Positions 15,651-23,626 are shown, counted from the stretch's first letter. The stretch: 23,912 bases of DNA from an uncultured Myxococcales bacterium (GCA_937975765.1 CALJUR010000029.1:1-23912), one strand, 5' to 3'. Made by a program: numbers and translations. The notes: generated by a model not told the origin, from the letters alone.

Positions 15651-16424
15651 TCAAGAAACGGACTTTGATCCGCACAATTTCGCCAACCTGTCGGCCGCCT
15701 TGCGAACGGACGTGTCCGTCTGCGGGAACTGGACCCCCAGCAAGCGCAACAGGCGGACGCAATCCGACCATTCCAGCGGCTTTCCATCTTTCGCGCGGGG
15801 GACCTGCCGCAGGATCGCCAGCGCCGCGCGCATTGCTTCCTTCTGCGGATCGCGAGGCCGGTTGCTGGGCACCGATTCCCGCCGCAGGATGCGCTCCCAT
15901 TTCTGCAATCGTTGCCCAAGATCACTCAATTCCGAATAGATATCGTCGACATACAGCGACCATCGCAGTTCGCGGTCCGTATCGAGCGTCCGCAATCGCT
16001 TCGACAGATCTTGCAGGAAGTCCGCACCCCGCTTGCGATCGGCGGGGGTCGCTCGGTTCACGGTGTTGATATCCCCGATGTACGCCCGAAGGATGGGTTG
16101 CGCATACCTCGGATCGCCACGAAGCATGGCGACAAGCGCCTCCCCCAATGTCCCCTCCATCATCGGGACCGGCCGATCCCCAAGCACCCGCAGCAAACGA
16201 CGGTCCGCACCTTTCCACGGCCAGGAATGCCGGTCGGGCGTGTCATCATCGGCCGGGGGTGTGCCGACCCGAATCCCGGTGTCCGCCTCAAACGCGGCCT
16301 TCAACGTGAACCATTCCGCCCTAGTCAGAGGGCCGAATAGCGGGGGATCGGTTCGGGCCGGGCGGCCCCTTCCGCGACGGGGGGGCGAAGGATCCTTGCT
16401 GGCGCCGTTGTCACCGGTTCCCAT
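15651..16424 (-). CDS. Unknown element protein, 257 aa, low-GC
   Basis: Two adjacent ATG codons (16427, 16424) follow AGGAGG; 16424 gives the better seven-base spacing. The N-terminus is disordered and basic (PRRGRGRPARTD, an AT-hook-like GRGRPAR). Then come LTRAEWFTLKAAFEADTGI, WPWKGADRRLLRVLGDRPVP, RKRGADFLQDLSKRLRTL, and a C-terminal DCVRLLRLLGVQFPQTDTSV with a predicted helical fold. The GRGRPAR segment suggests contact with DNA. It is the first gene after the integrase, eleven bases away. Parts of it are much less GC-rich than the rest (27 G+C in 15901-15960), so it may have a separate origin. I do not recognise the family. Confidence 0.68.
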   Translation of the reverse strand: MGTGDNGASKDPSPPRRGRGRPARTDPPLFGPLTRAEWFTLKAAFEADTGIRVGTPPADDDTPDRHSWPWKGADRRLLRVLGDRPVPMMEGTLGEALVAMLRGDPRYAQPILRAYIGDINTVNRATPADRKRGADFLQDLSKRLRTLDTDRELRWSLYVDDIYSELSDLGQRLQKWERILRRESVPSNRPRDPQKEAMRAALAILRQVPRAKDGKPLEWSDCVRLLRLLGVQFPQTDTSVRKAADRLAKLCGSKSVS

Positions 16425-16435
16425 CATCCAACCTC

Positions 16436-17731
16436 CTATCCTGCCGTTTCCACAAGCGCCGGCCGGGGCCGGGCGCGTTCCGCAACCTCGTCCACAAGGG
16501 CTTGTAGGTCGGGGAGCCGTGAATGGGAGTACCGACGCGCAACCTGCAAGGTCGCGTGCCCAAGTACCGACGCGATCTGCGGCAGGGACGCGCCCGCAGA
16601 CAGGGCCCGCGATGCCCAGATATGCCGGCACCCGTGCAGGGTGAACGTCAACCCGACGGAACGCGCGATCGGGGTGAAATGGTGCGCGGCCTTCCCGGAC
16701 CCGATCGGCTTGTCGGACCGGGACAGGAAGACCAGCCCGTCGCCGGTCTTCGGACGGCGCGATTCCAGCATCGCCAGAACCCGGGCGGGGATCGGAACCT
16801 GTCGCGACCGGTTGGTCTTGGAGTGCCGGACCGTCGCCAGCCGTTGATCCGGGTTCACGTCCGACCATCGGAGGGCCAGGGCCTCGCCCGGGCGCATCCC
16901 CGTCCCCAACAGCAGGGAAACCAGTTCCCGCAGCCACGGCGGCCGGCAGGCGTTCAACAGCGCGACCTCGTCCTGTACCGACAGGGACGGATTCGGGGGT
17001 TCCGGTTCCTGCAACGCCAGCCGGCGGGCGTTCAACGGGGAGCGGTCCAGGCGGCGCGCGGGGTCCCGTTCCGGGTCCGCTGCCCACGTCAGGGCCGCCC
17101 GCAATGCCAGGATCTCGCGGTTCACGCACGCGGGCCCGACCGTGCGCGTTCCTTCCGTGCAGGCGCCGTCCGCCGCGGGCCCCTCCGGAACCGGCTCCGG
17201 GCGCCGTCCCCGACGGGCCGGCAACCCGAGGGCCTTCCGGCGGTCATCATCGGCCGCCCGGGCATCGAACCGTTCCCGGCGACGGGCCAGGGCCGCCGCC
17301 CGGGCCTTGGCGCCGACCTGGCGCGGGGACGCCTGCCGGGTCCGCTGGTACTCGCGGACAATATCGGCCGTCAGTTCCGAAACGCGCCGATCGCCAAAGA
17401 ACGGCAACAGGGCGCGGACGGCCGTCCGGACCCGGCGAACGTAGTTCGGGGCTTTGTTGTTCGGCAGGGCCAGCCATTCCAGATAGGTTCCCTCGCCCGC
17501 GGCGTCCGCGTCGGGGTTCCCCAGCAAGGCCCGGATCGTCGGATCGTAGGGGGCCCGGACCTCGGGAACGCCGGCCCGCGCGGCGTCCACCTCGCCCATG
17601 ACCTCGCGCATCGCCCGCTTGGCGGCGTCGCGCGTCGTGAACCCGCCCCGGAAGTAGGACTTGCCCCTGTACCACAGGCGGACGTCGTACCGTTTCGTTC
17701 CGTCCGAAAGGGTCCGCGTCAGGATTCCCAT
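16436..17731 (-). CDS. Tyrosine recombinase / integrase
   Basis: The 431-aa protein starts at ATG 17731 behind GGGAGG. The N-terminal arm-binding part (MGILTRTLSDGTKRYDVRLW, then SYFRGGFTTRDAAKRAM) is followed by a core-binding domain (about 80-140). After it comes an unusual 60-residue Arg/Ala/Pro-rich insertion (about 141-200). The catalytic domain has R280 (GTGMRPGEAL), K305 (SKTNRSR), H366 and R369 (LHGCRH), H392 (LGHAT) and nucleophile Y401 (RRYSHS), so it is complete. It lies 132 bp from the right att repeat and should insert and excise the element at tRNA-Cys. Its promoter overlaps putative arm sites, which suggests self-repression. Confidence 0.96.
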   Translation of the reverse strand: MGILTRTLSDGTKRYDVRLWYRGKSYFRGGFTTRDAAKRAMREVMGEVDAARAGVPEVRAPYDPTIRALLGNPDADAAGEGTYLEWLALPNNKAPNYVRRVRTAVRALLPFFGDRRVSELTADIVREYQRTRQASPRQVGAKARAAALARRRERFDARAADDDRRKALGLPARRGRRPEPVPEGPAADGACTEGTRTVGPACVNREILALRAALTWAADPERDPARRLDRSPLNARRLALQEPEPPNPSLSVQDEVALLNACRPPWLRELVSLLLGTGMRPGEALALRWSDVNPDQRLATVRHSKTNRSRQVPIPARVLAMLESRRPKTGDGLVFLSRSDKPIGSGKAAHHFTPIARSVGLTFTLHGCRHIWASRALSAGASLPQIASVLGHATLQVARRYSHSRLPDLQALVDEVAERARPRPALVETAG

Positions 17732-17761
17732 GCCCCCCTCCCTGGGGATCGGTTGACCTGA

Positions 17762-17790
17762 CTTGTACCACGTTGGACGGAGTGATGCAA
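17762..17790 (-). promoter_or_regulatory. Candidate integrase promoter
   Basis: On the - strand TTGCAT (17785-17790), exactly 17 bases, TACAAG (17762-17767). The -35 overlaps the 9-mer arm-like site at 17788. Confidence 0.5.
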
Positions 17791-17807
17791 CAATCAGCCA
17801 ACAACAG
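17788..17807. promoter_or_regulatory. Paired 9-bp repeats, right end of element
   Basis: CAACAATCA (17788) and CAACAACAG (17799) stand 11 bp apart, as CAACAACCA (7848) and CAACAATCG (7859) do at the left end. They lie 57-76 bp from the att core on the integrase side. Proposed arm sites. Confidence 0.55.
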
Positions 17808-17863
17808 CCAATAGCATCCTAGTACAACAGTCCGGCTTTTTTGCTTTATCGCCGTAAGCCAAC

Positions 17864-17908
17864 GGTCTGCAAAACCTCCACCCCCGGTTCAAATCCGGGT
17901 GGCGCCTC
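17864..17908 (+). repeat. Right attachment site core (attR), displaced tRNA-Cys 3' end
   Basis: A 45-bp perfect copy of 7694-7738. Unlike the left copy it continues as TCCA (17907-17910), so this one carries an encoded CCA end. It lacks the 5' half of the tRNA (the sequence before it reads GCCGTAAGCCAAC) and cannot be a functional tRNA. Confidence 0.95.
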
Positions 17909-18353
17909 CAGCAAGAAACACGCGCTTTCCCGCATCACACCGCGGTTTCCGTGTTCGGGACACCCCCGCGCCTTGATTGCGCTGCATTTGCTGTTTTTGC
18001 CCCGTTTCCCGCCCAAACCGGGACCAGACCGGGACCGGAAAACGACCCGCTCCCCCGCATTCCACCGTCGCCGCCCCTCGCGGAACGCCCCCGGTCCCGA
18101 TCGCGGCCCTGGGGATACGTCGGGACCGGCCGCCTGGCCCTAAAACTTCGCGCCTGGCGCCCCGGAGCGTGCCGGGCAGGGCAGGGAACACCCGCCGGGT
18201 CCGGGGGCCTTCCCGGGGCAATCCGCACGTCGGTCCCGGCGCGAGGCGTCGCCGCCAGGGTGGGCGCAGGCGGTCGAAAGGGGAGCGAAACAAGTCGGGG
18301 CGCGGGCTTGCGGTGGATTCGGCGGTCCCGGTTTGGTCCCGGTCGGGGACGCG
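17909..18353. mobile_element. Probable left end of a second, related element (gene-free, repeat-bearing)
   Basis: No convincing gene is present in these 445 bases. ACCGGGACC occurs at 18017 and 18028 (11-bp spacing), starting 109 bp after the att core; in element 1 the first pair starts 110 bp after its core. The inverted form GGTCCCGGT is at 18324, 18335 and 18359, with variants near 18093 and 18232. Just before the first pair is CTGTTTTTGC (17991), matching CTGTTTTCGC (7831) in element 1. A homologous toxin-antitoxin pair follows, as in element 1. No further att copy is visible to the right. Confidence 0.5.
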
Positions 18354-18617
18354 CTACCGGTCCCGGTACACCTCGCGCCGGTGTCCGATGCGGACAACCA
18401 GCACGGTCAACACGGCGTCCCGGATCGCGTACACGATGCGATAGTCCCCGACCCGCACGCGGTAAAGGTCTTCGGCGCCCGCCAGTTTCCGGCACCCGGA
18501 GGGGCGGGGGTTGTCGGCCAGGGCTTCGGCCTTCGCCACGATGCGGACCTGCACTTGCCGGGGGAGCCGGCGCAAGGCGTCTACAGCGGAGGGCTTGAAA
18601 TCGACGGCGTAGGGCAA
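18354..18617 (-). CDS. RelE/ParE-family toxin, second copy
   Basis: The 87-aa protein has a TTG start at 18617, three bases after the antitoxin stop. The layout is exactly that of the pair at 8376-8861. MPYAVDFKPSAVDALRRLPR, NPRPSGCRKLAGAEDLYRVR, VGDYRIVYAIRD and IGHRREVYRDR align along the whole length with the element-1 toxin, so the two are homologues. There is no third antitoxin-like gene behind this one. A GGTCCCGGT repeat lies within its last codons. Cross-talk with the element-1 antitoxins is possible. If this pair belongs to a degraded second element, it may be what keeps that remnant in place. Confidence 0.88.
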   Translation of the reverse strand: MPYAVDFKPSAVDALRRLPRQVQVRIVAKAEALADNPRPSGCRKLAGAEDLYRVRVGDYRIVYAIRDAVLTVLVVRIGHRREVYRDR

Positions 18618-18620
18618 GGG

Positions 18621-18845
18621 CTACAATCCGAGTTGCGCCTTGACGGCGGACAGGGGGATTTCGCCGGGCTCGGCCAGGGCCTTCCGGGCGGCGCGCACGT
18701 CGGCCCGGTCTTCCCACTCCCGCAGGCGGCGCCGGGCGGAGCGGCCGGACCCCGCGACGGCGCGGGCGACGGTCAGCACCGCCGCCGCCTCGTCTTCGGT
18801 CAACTTCCCCGCCAGGTCCAACAACGCATCCCGCGCGGCACTCAC
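18621..18845 (-). CDS. Antitoxin, second copy
   Basis: The 74-aa protein has a GTG start at 18845 behind GGGGAAG, and the same length as the element-1 antitoxin. VSAARDALLDLAGKLTEDEA matches the other N-terminus; the C-terminal half (RLREWEDRADVRAARKALAE, then IPLSAVKAQLGL) differs more, as expected if each wraps its own toxin. A decayed copy of this C-terminal half is found at 19490-19624. The gene is preceded by a TACAAT box and a perfect palindrome that could be its operator. Confidence 0.85.
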   Translation of the reverse strand: MSAARDALLDLAGKLTEDEAAAVLTVARAVAGSGRSARRRLREWEDRADVRAARKALAEPGEIPLSAVKAQLGL

Positions 18846-18858
18846 GGTCGCTTCCCCG

Positions 18859-18878
18859 TTGCGTCCGCAATGATTGTA
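18859..18878 (-). promoter_or_regulatory. Antitoxin promoter -10 and palindromic operator
   Basis: TACAAT on the - strand (18873-18878) is followed at the expected transcript start by the perfect inverted repeat TTGCG-GA-CGCAA (18859-18870). This fits autoregulation by the toxin-antitoxin complex. The -35 is poor. Confidence 0.5.
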
Positions 18879-18994
18879 ACGCATCGCCGCCGGCCGTGCG
18901 ACCGGGCGGGAACCCTCCCGGCGCCCGGAAAGACGGGGCACCTTCCACGCACTCGCGGTGATACCATCGCTCCCGGAAACACCGGGAGGTCAGG

Positions 18995-19414
18995 ATGTTG
19001 TCGAGGGGCGGGATCGTTGTGTTGTGCGCCGTCGCCTGGTTCTGCGCTTGCGGCTGGGGGGAGTCTGGCGTCGCCGCCACGGAGGCGGCTCCGGACCCGG
19101 AAGCATAGATTCAGAAACTCTCGGATGAATGCTACCGCCTCGGTTGCGAAGCCACTGACTGCAAGGCCAGCGAGAAAGACGGCACACCGATCTGCGACAA
19201 GTGCCGCAAGGCATGTCGCGCGGGAGCGGAACGCGCGGTACTGCGGCCCAACGATCCTGTCCCGCCCTGGCCGGCCGTTGATTCGGCCCCGGGCGCCTCC
19301 GATCCCGACCAAGTAGCAGAGGGCCCCGTAGTCCGTCGTGGCCACGGCCACCGGCTGGCCGACCGAGATCGCAAGCATCGCGCCGTGCTCCTTTCTTCCC
19401 GGGAGGCAGCGTAG
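18995..19414 (+). pseudogene. Lipoprotein gene interrupted by an in-frame TAG
   Basis: The ATG at 18995 has a strong GGGAGG site five bases upstream. The first 37 codons give a lipoprotein signal (GGIVVLCAVAWFCAC, lipobox-like FCAC) and an acidic Ala/Pro linker ending PDPEA. Codon 38 is TAG (19106-19108). The same frame continues with IQKLSDECYRLGCEATDC and ICDKCRKACRAGAE, a clearly protein-like Cys-rich domain of the style seen in the left-end lipoprotein, to a stop at 19412. A single C-to-T change (CAG to TAG) explains the break. The last 40 codons look less coding-like, so the original end may have been earlier. A sequencing error or amber suppression cannot be excluded. Confidence 0.68.
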
Positions 19415-19489
19415 CACCGGGCTGCGACGTGCCGAGGAAGCCTGACCTGGTCCCGATCGGCCGCAGGCATCATCGTGACGCGGCAGGGC

Positions 19490-19624
19490 AAGTCCAAGAC
19501 CCCGGTGCGCGAGTGCATCTTCCAGCGGGATTTCGACGGGTTCCGCCAGGGCCTTCCGGGGGGCTCGCACGTCGGCCCGGTCTTCCCACTCCCGAAGGCG
19601 GCACCCGGACCCGCTGGCCGTCAC
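19490..19624 (-). pseudogene. Decayed antitoxin gene fragment
   Basis: The frame reads RLREWEDRADVRAPRKALAE followed by PVEIPLEDALAHRGLGL. It matches the C-terminal half of the antitoxin at 18621 closely, in DNA as well as protein. The N-terminal half is missing, and the frame runs on without a stop past the point where the antitoxin ends. A GTG at 19624 overlaps the stop of the restriction-modification gene (GTGA), so it might still be translated by coupling, but I regard it as a remnant of a duplicated toxin-antitoxin locus. Confidence 0.65.
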
Positions 19625-22600
19625 CGGTCCCCTTCGACCATCGCGCGTTCCTCGGGAGTCAGGCCGTAGAGGCGGAAGACGAGGTCGTTCATCGCGGCCT
19701 CGGCGGCGGCGATGCGGGCGTCCAGGTCCGCGATCTGACGGTCGCGGTCCAGCACGCCCTCGACCAGGGCAGGGTTGGTAGTACGGCGCAGGCGCAACAG
19801 GGACTGCACCAGGGACTTCGCCGTCGTGGAGGCGGTGACGTTCAGGTCGCGGGCAATCCGGCGCCACTGGGCCGCGATGAAGGGGGACTCCGCCGGGGAC
19901 ACGAAGGCGGTCACGATCGGCACGCCGTCGGCCAGGAAGCGGACGTCGTCCACGCCGGCCTGCACGGACAGCGCCGCACCGGGGCGCATCCTCTCCTGCA
20001 CGGATCCCAGGCGGGCCTCCAGGCGACGTTCCTGCTCGGCCTTCGCCCAGGCCCTGAGGGCAGGACCCTTCAGATCCGCTGGGGCCTCGCCCTTGATCGC
20101 GGTCACGTCCTTCACGTCGGCCCACAGGAAGGACCAGGGCCGGACGTCCGCCTGGGTGGCATCGCCGTCCACGCGCTGGTCGATCTCCACGGCCAGGTCG
20201 CGGCGCCGGGTGTGCAGTTCCTGGAGTTCTTTCGCCCGCCGCGCCACCTCGGCCCGATCCTCGGCAGAAGCGTCCGGGATGGGCAGCGGCGCGATGAACT
20301 GCTTGTTGGCCTCGTAGTATCCATTTGCCTTCTTTCGCGCAGTCTGGCGAAAGCACCAATCCAGGATGGTCGAGTTGAGCAGCCCCAGCAGGAACCATCC
20401 CTCCTGCTGGGAACGTACCGCGATACCTCCTACTCGAACGTTGTTGAAGCAGAACTCTCCAGCCAAGTCGAAGAAGGCCTGCAGATGAGTAACGGTCTGG
20501 GGTACGCCCAGTTTCATCTCACCCTGCTTCTCAAGATTCATGGGCCTCGTGTATCCCCACCAGGCACCCATCTTGTCCATGGATCTGCCATCGCGGGAAC
20601 GGAGGTGGGTCTCATTCGCGACGAACCAATCCCAGACACCTGGGCAGGCATCCCGAAGCTCCTTTTCGGACATCAGTCGGGCCCGACCTCGTTCGATGAC
20701 GTAAGGAAATAGCGCATGTCCGCTTCCGGAGGGCCGCTCGTACCGGCGGGCATCACTTGTCGAAACGAGCGGGCGCATCGCAGCGTCCTCCAGTGCGACG
20801 GATATCCCTCTCGAGTCCGAGTAGGAACCGCATTTCATGCCAACGAACTTGCCTGGCCCGACCTTGCGAAAGTGATAGAACTCATCGGCACCAGACTCGA
20901 TCCCTCGGAAACCAACACTTCCTTCAAGGGCGGTATCACCAAGACTCGGACTGCTCTGGCGCAACTTCCGCAGCAGAACGCGAGTACGTCCGGGGCCAAG
21001 ATGCCAGGCGCCGTTGTCCGGCAGTTCGCTGAATGCGACCTCCTCATTCTCAATGGCAGTGATATCGCCATCTGATGCATCGACCATCTGGAAGACTTCT
21101 TGCCGCTGTTGGCTGAACAACTGGATCGCTGTGTAGGTCGTCGCCTCCTTGAACACCTGGAAATCACCGAAATCAATCCATTTTACGAGACTCCCAGTTT
21201 CCCGAACAAGATCCCGCAGTTCCGCACCATAGTCGTTCACGAGCCAAAGACTCGGGGCAATCAAACCCATCCGCCCGCCCGGGGCCAGCAGGTCCAGCCC
21301 CTTCTCCAGGAAGGGCAGGTACAGGTCGAAGTTCCCCGTCTGGGTGCTGCGGTACAGCGGCGTGCCGTCCGGCCGGCGGGCCTTCCCCAGGTACTCGGCC
21401 ACGTCGGGGTGCACCTTCTTGAAGTGCTGCAACTTCACGTAGGGAGGGTTGCCGATGATGCAGTCGAAGCCGTCGCGGGCCATCGGGAAGGCCGCCGCCC
21501 AGTCGAAGGCGTTGACGCGCTCGGCCTCGGCCTCGGGCAGCAGGGCGGGGTTCGATCCGGCCCAGATCCAGTATTCCGGTCCCACCAGGCTGTTGCCGCA
21601 CCGGATCGTGTCATCCAGCGAGGTCAGGGGCTGGTCGGGCAGGGCCGTGTGCAGCCACAGCGCCAGCCGCGTAATCTCGACGGATTCCGGATTGATGTCC
21701 ACGCCGCACAGGTTCAGGGACAGCACCTGCCGCATGACGTCGGCGCTGTCCCACAGGACGGTCTGGCCGCTGACGCGCTCGCGCTCGGCCCGGATGCGCT
21801 GGCGTTCGGCGTACAGGAAACGGAACGCCTGGATCAGGAAGGCGCCCGAACCGCACGCCGGGTCCAGCACGCGCAGGCGGTCCAGGCGCAGCGAGTACTC
21901 GTCCAGCAGGGTCAGGTAGCGGGTCAGGCGGTGGCCCTTGGGCCGGGTCTTCAGCGACCGGTAGGCGGCCGCATCCTCGTCGGTGACCTCGCCGAAGTCC
22001 GCTAGGCCGACGGCGCGCCGCAGTTCCTCCAGGCGCCCGTCGATCACCTCCTGGACGATCGCCGCCGTCACCCACTCGGGGGTGTAGTAGACGCCGTCGC
22101 GCTTGCGGCGGGACAACTCGGCCACGGACACGTGGCCCTCGGCCCGGGCCTCCAGGTATTCCAGGTCCGTGATGGACTGCTCGAAGACGCGACCGAGGGT
22201 GTACAGGTCGATGACGGTCGTGCCGCTGCCGCCCATCGTGCCGAAGTCGTAGCGGGCCGAGAAGTACAGCAGGGTCCGGGGATGCGCCAGCAGGGATTCC
22301 GGCGTGGCGTTCTGGCCCCTGGCGCAGAAGACGCGGGCGGGGATGTGCAGGCCGTCAAGGTCCGGTTCCGGCGCGAACAGGCCGCCGTTGAACCGGTTGA
22401 TGCGCTGGCCGTTGAAGTCGGCGCGCCCGTCCCGCATGGCAGCGAACAGGGACCGGACGCGCTGCCACACGGTGTCGCTGTCGGGGTCGTACCAGGGGTC
22501 CTCGGCCTCGCGGCGCAGGAGGTCCCGCAGGAGGTTGGGGGGGAAGGACAGGCGCGTCCCCATGTCCTCGCAGAACAGCACGAACAGGCAGCGGTCCAGG

Positions 22601-23451
22601 AAGCGCTGGGCCAGGCGGACCAGGCGGCCCTTGCGGTTCGCGAACCCGGGATTCGCCTGGATCAGCGCCTCGATCAGGGTCTCGCGATACGCGGCGTAGT
22701 CCCGGTAGAAGCCGTCCTCCAGGTCACGCTCGTGGATGCCCTGGTCCGCGAGGCACCGTTCCAGGTCGGAGGGGCCGGCGTCGCCCAGCAGGAACCCGGG
22801 ACGGAACATCCGGGCGAACAGGAAGCGCTGGAAGTCCGCATCCGGGCCTTGGTCGGTCAGCGCGATGCCGTCCTCCCCCGCGGGGCGGCGCACGACGAAG
22901 CGCTGGCACGCATCGCGACGCCCCCAGGTGTAGAGGCGGAACTCGTTCATGTCGGTCACGACGGCCCAGGTCGGCAGGGGACGGCCGGTCCGTCCCTGGC
23001 GCGACTCGCGCAGATAGTCGAAGCACTGCTCGACCGGGCTGCGGGTGCTGCCCTTGCGGTTCTGCTTGCGGTCCAGGCCGCTGCGGACGTCCTTGAACTC
23101 GCACAGAACCTGGGGAACGTGGGGCTGTCCCGGGGCGAAACGGCCCAGGGCCAGGTCGGCGGCACCCGTCCCGCCGCCGGCACCGGCGTTCGCGACGTCG
23201 AACTGGGACCAGCACGTGAAGGGGGTTCCCGGCGCAACCTGCCCGGACGCGACGTACCCCCACGTCTGCTTGAAGAAGACGTCGACGAACGTCCCCTCGG
23301 CGGCGGTCTCTTTCTGGAACAGCTTGCCGGCCCACTGGTCCAGGCGCTGCCGCAACGCCGCGGCGTCGGGCGACGCGGACCAGGCGCGGAAGTCCTGGTC
23401 CCAGATCGACCTCAGGAACGAGACGCTGAACAGTGGCGCCAGCGCTTCCAC
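19621..23451 (-). CDS. Type IIG restriction-modification protein (nuclease, methylase and specificity in one chain)
   Basis: The product is 1276 aa. The start is GTG 23451, fixed by GGAGGAGG six bases upstream; the frame open further 5' runs into the adapter. The N-terminal PD-(D/E)xK nuclease has D99 (AADLALG) and E118/K120 (CEFKDV), then SPVEQCFDYLRE. The gamma-class N6-adenine methylase has motif I LDPACGSGAFLIQ (about 530) and motif IV IIGNPPYVKL (about 667). Residues about 730-1040 form the target-recognition region, followed by a helical C-terminus (EVARRAKELQELHTRRRDLA; ending LYGLTPEERAMVEG). This is the Eco57I/MmeI-like layout: one protein modifies one strand of its own site and cuts unmodified DNA nearby. 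The recognition segment is markedly less GC-rich than its flanks. BREX PglX proteins share the methylase but usually lack the nuclease motif. Confidence 0.92.
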   Translation of the reverse strand: MEALAPLFSVSFLRSIWDQDFRAWSASPDAAALRQRLDQWAGKLFQKETAAEGTFVDVFFKQTWGYVASGQVAPGTPFTCWSQFDVANAGAGGGTGAADLALGRFAPGQPHVPQVLCEFKDVRSGLDRKQNRKGSTRSPVEQCFDYLRESRQGRTGRPLPTWAVVTDMNEFRLYTWGRRDACQRFVVRRPAGEDGIALTDQGPDADFQRFLFARMFRPGFLLGDAGPSDLERCLADQGIHERDLEDGFYRDYAAYRETLIEALIQANPGFANRKGRLVRLAQRFLDRCLFVLFCEDMGTRLSFPPNLLRDLLRREAEDPWYDPDSDTVWQRVRSLFAAMRDGRADFNGQRINRFNGGLFAPEPDLDGLHIPARVFCARGQNATPESLLAHPRTLLYFSARYDFGTMGGSGTTVIDLYTLGRVFEQSITDLEYLEARAEGHVSVAELSRRKRDGVYYTPEWVTAAIVQEVIDGRLEELRRAVGLADFGEVTDEDAAAYRSLKTRPKGHRLTRYLTLLDEYSLRLDRLRVLDPACGSGAFLIQAFRFLYAERQRIRAERERVSGQTVLWDSADVMRQVLSLNLCGVDINPESVEITRLALWLHTALPDQPLTSLDDTIRCGNSLVGPEYWIWAGSNPALLPEAEAERVNAFDWAAAFPMARDGFDCIIGNPPYVKLQHFKKVHPDVAEYLGKARRPDGTPLYRSTQTGNFDLYLPFLEKGLDLLAPGGRMGLIAPSLWLVNDYGAELRDLVRETGSLVKWIDFGDFQVFKEATTYTAIQLFSQQRQEVFQMVDASDGDITAIENEEVAFSELPDNGAWHLGPGRTRVLLRKLRQSSPSLGDTALEGSVGFRGIESGADEFYHFRKVGPGKFVGMKCGSYSDSRGISVALEDAAMRPLVSTSDARRYERPSGSGHALFPYVIERGRARLMSEKELRDACPGVWDWFVANETHLRSRDGRSMDKMGAWWGYTRPMNLEKQGEMKLGVPQTVTHLQAFFDLAGEFCFNNVRVGGIAVRSQQEGWFLLGLLNSTILDWCFRQTARKKANGYYEANKQFIAPLPIPDASAEDRAEVARRAKELQELHTRRRDLAVEIDQRVDGDATQADVRPWSFLWADVKDVTAIKGEAPADLKGPALRAWAKAEQERRLEARLGSVQERMRPGAALSVQAGVDDVRFLADGVPIVTAFVSPAESPFIAAQWRRIARDLNVTASTTAKSLVQSLLRLRRTTNPALVEGVLDRDRQIADLDARIAAAEAAMNDLVFRLYGLTPEERAMVEGDR

Positions 23452-23626
23452 GAAAAGCCTCCTCCGGAACAAGCACGGGGGTGTTGTACCACGGTGCTGA
23501 CATGACAGCCCACGGAACAGGCGCCGGGGGTGGCGGCCTGGATGGAACGGAGGAAGAACGCGGTGCCAGAAAGGTTGACAACCAGGGGAAGCGGGACGGA
23601 AAATCATGATGAACGACCGGGACTTG

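Noticed and set aside
17851..17910. Second tRNA-Cys gene
   Set aside because: Only the anticodon loop to the 3' end matches; the acceptor 5' strand and D arm are absent, as expected for a displaced att copy.
19106..19108. Pyrrolysine codon as the main explanation of the TAG
   Set aside because: No Pyl genes or PYLIS-like element can be seen here; a CAG-to-TAG mutation is simpler.
18842..20398. 518-codon - strand frame covering the lipoprotein pseudogene and antitoxin fragment
   Set aside because: It joins unrelated pieces, including the antitoxin fragment and antisense of the lipoprotein. An internal ATG at 19378 with AAGGAG upstream was considered as a small gene, but its product (MLAISVGQPVAVATTDYGAL...) has no stop before it overlaps the antisense lipoprotein signals.
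19621..23451. BREX PglX methylase
   Set aside because: The N-terminal D99/E118-x-K120 nuclease motif and the absence of other BREX genes favour a stand-alone type IIG enzyme.
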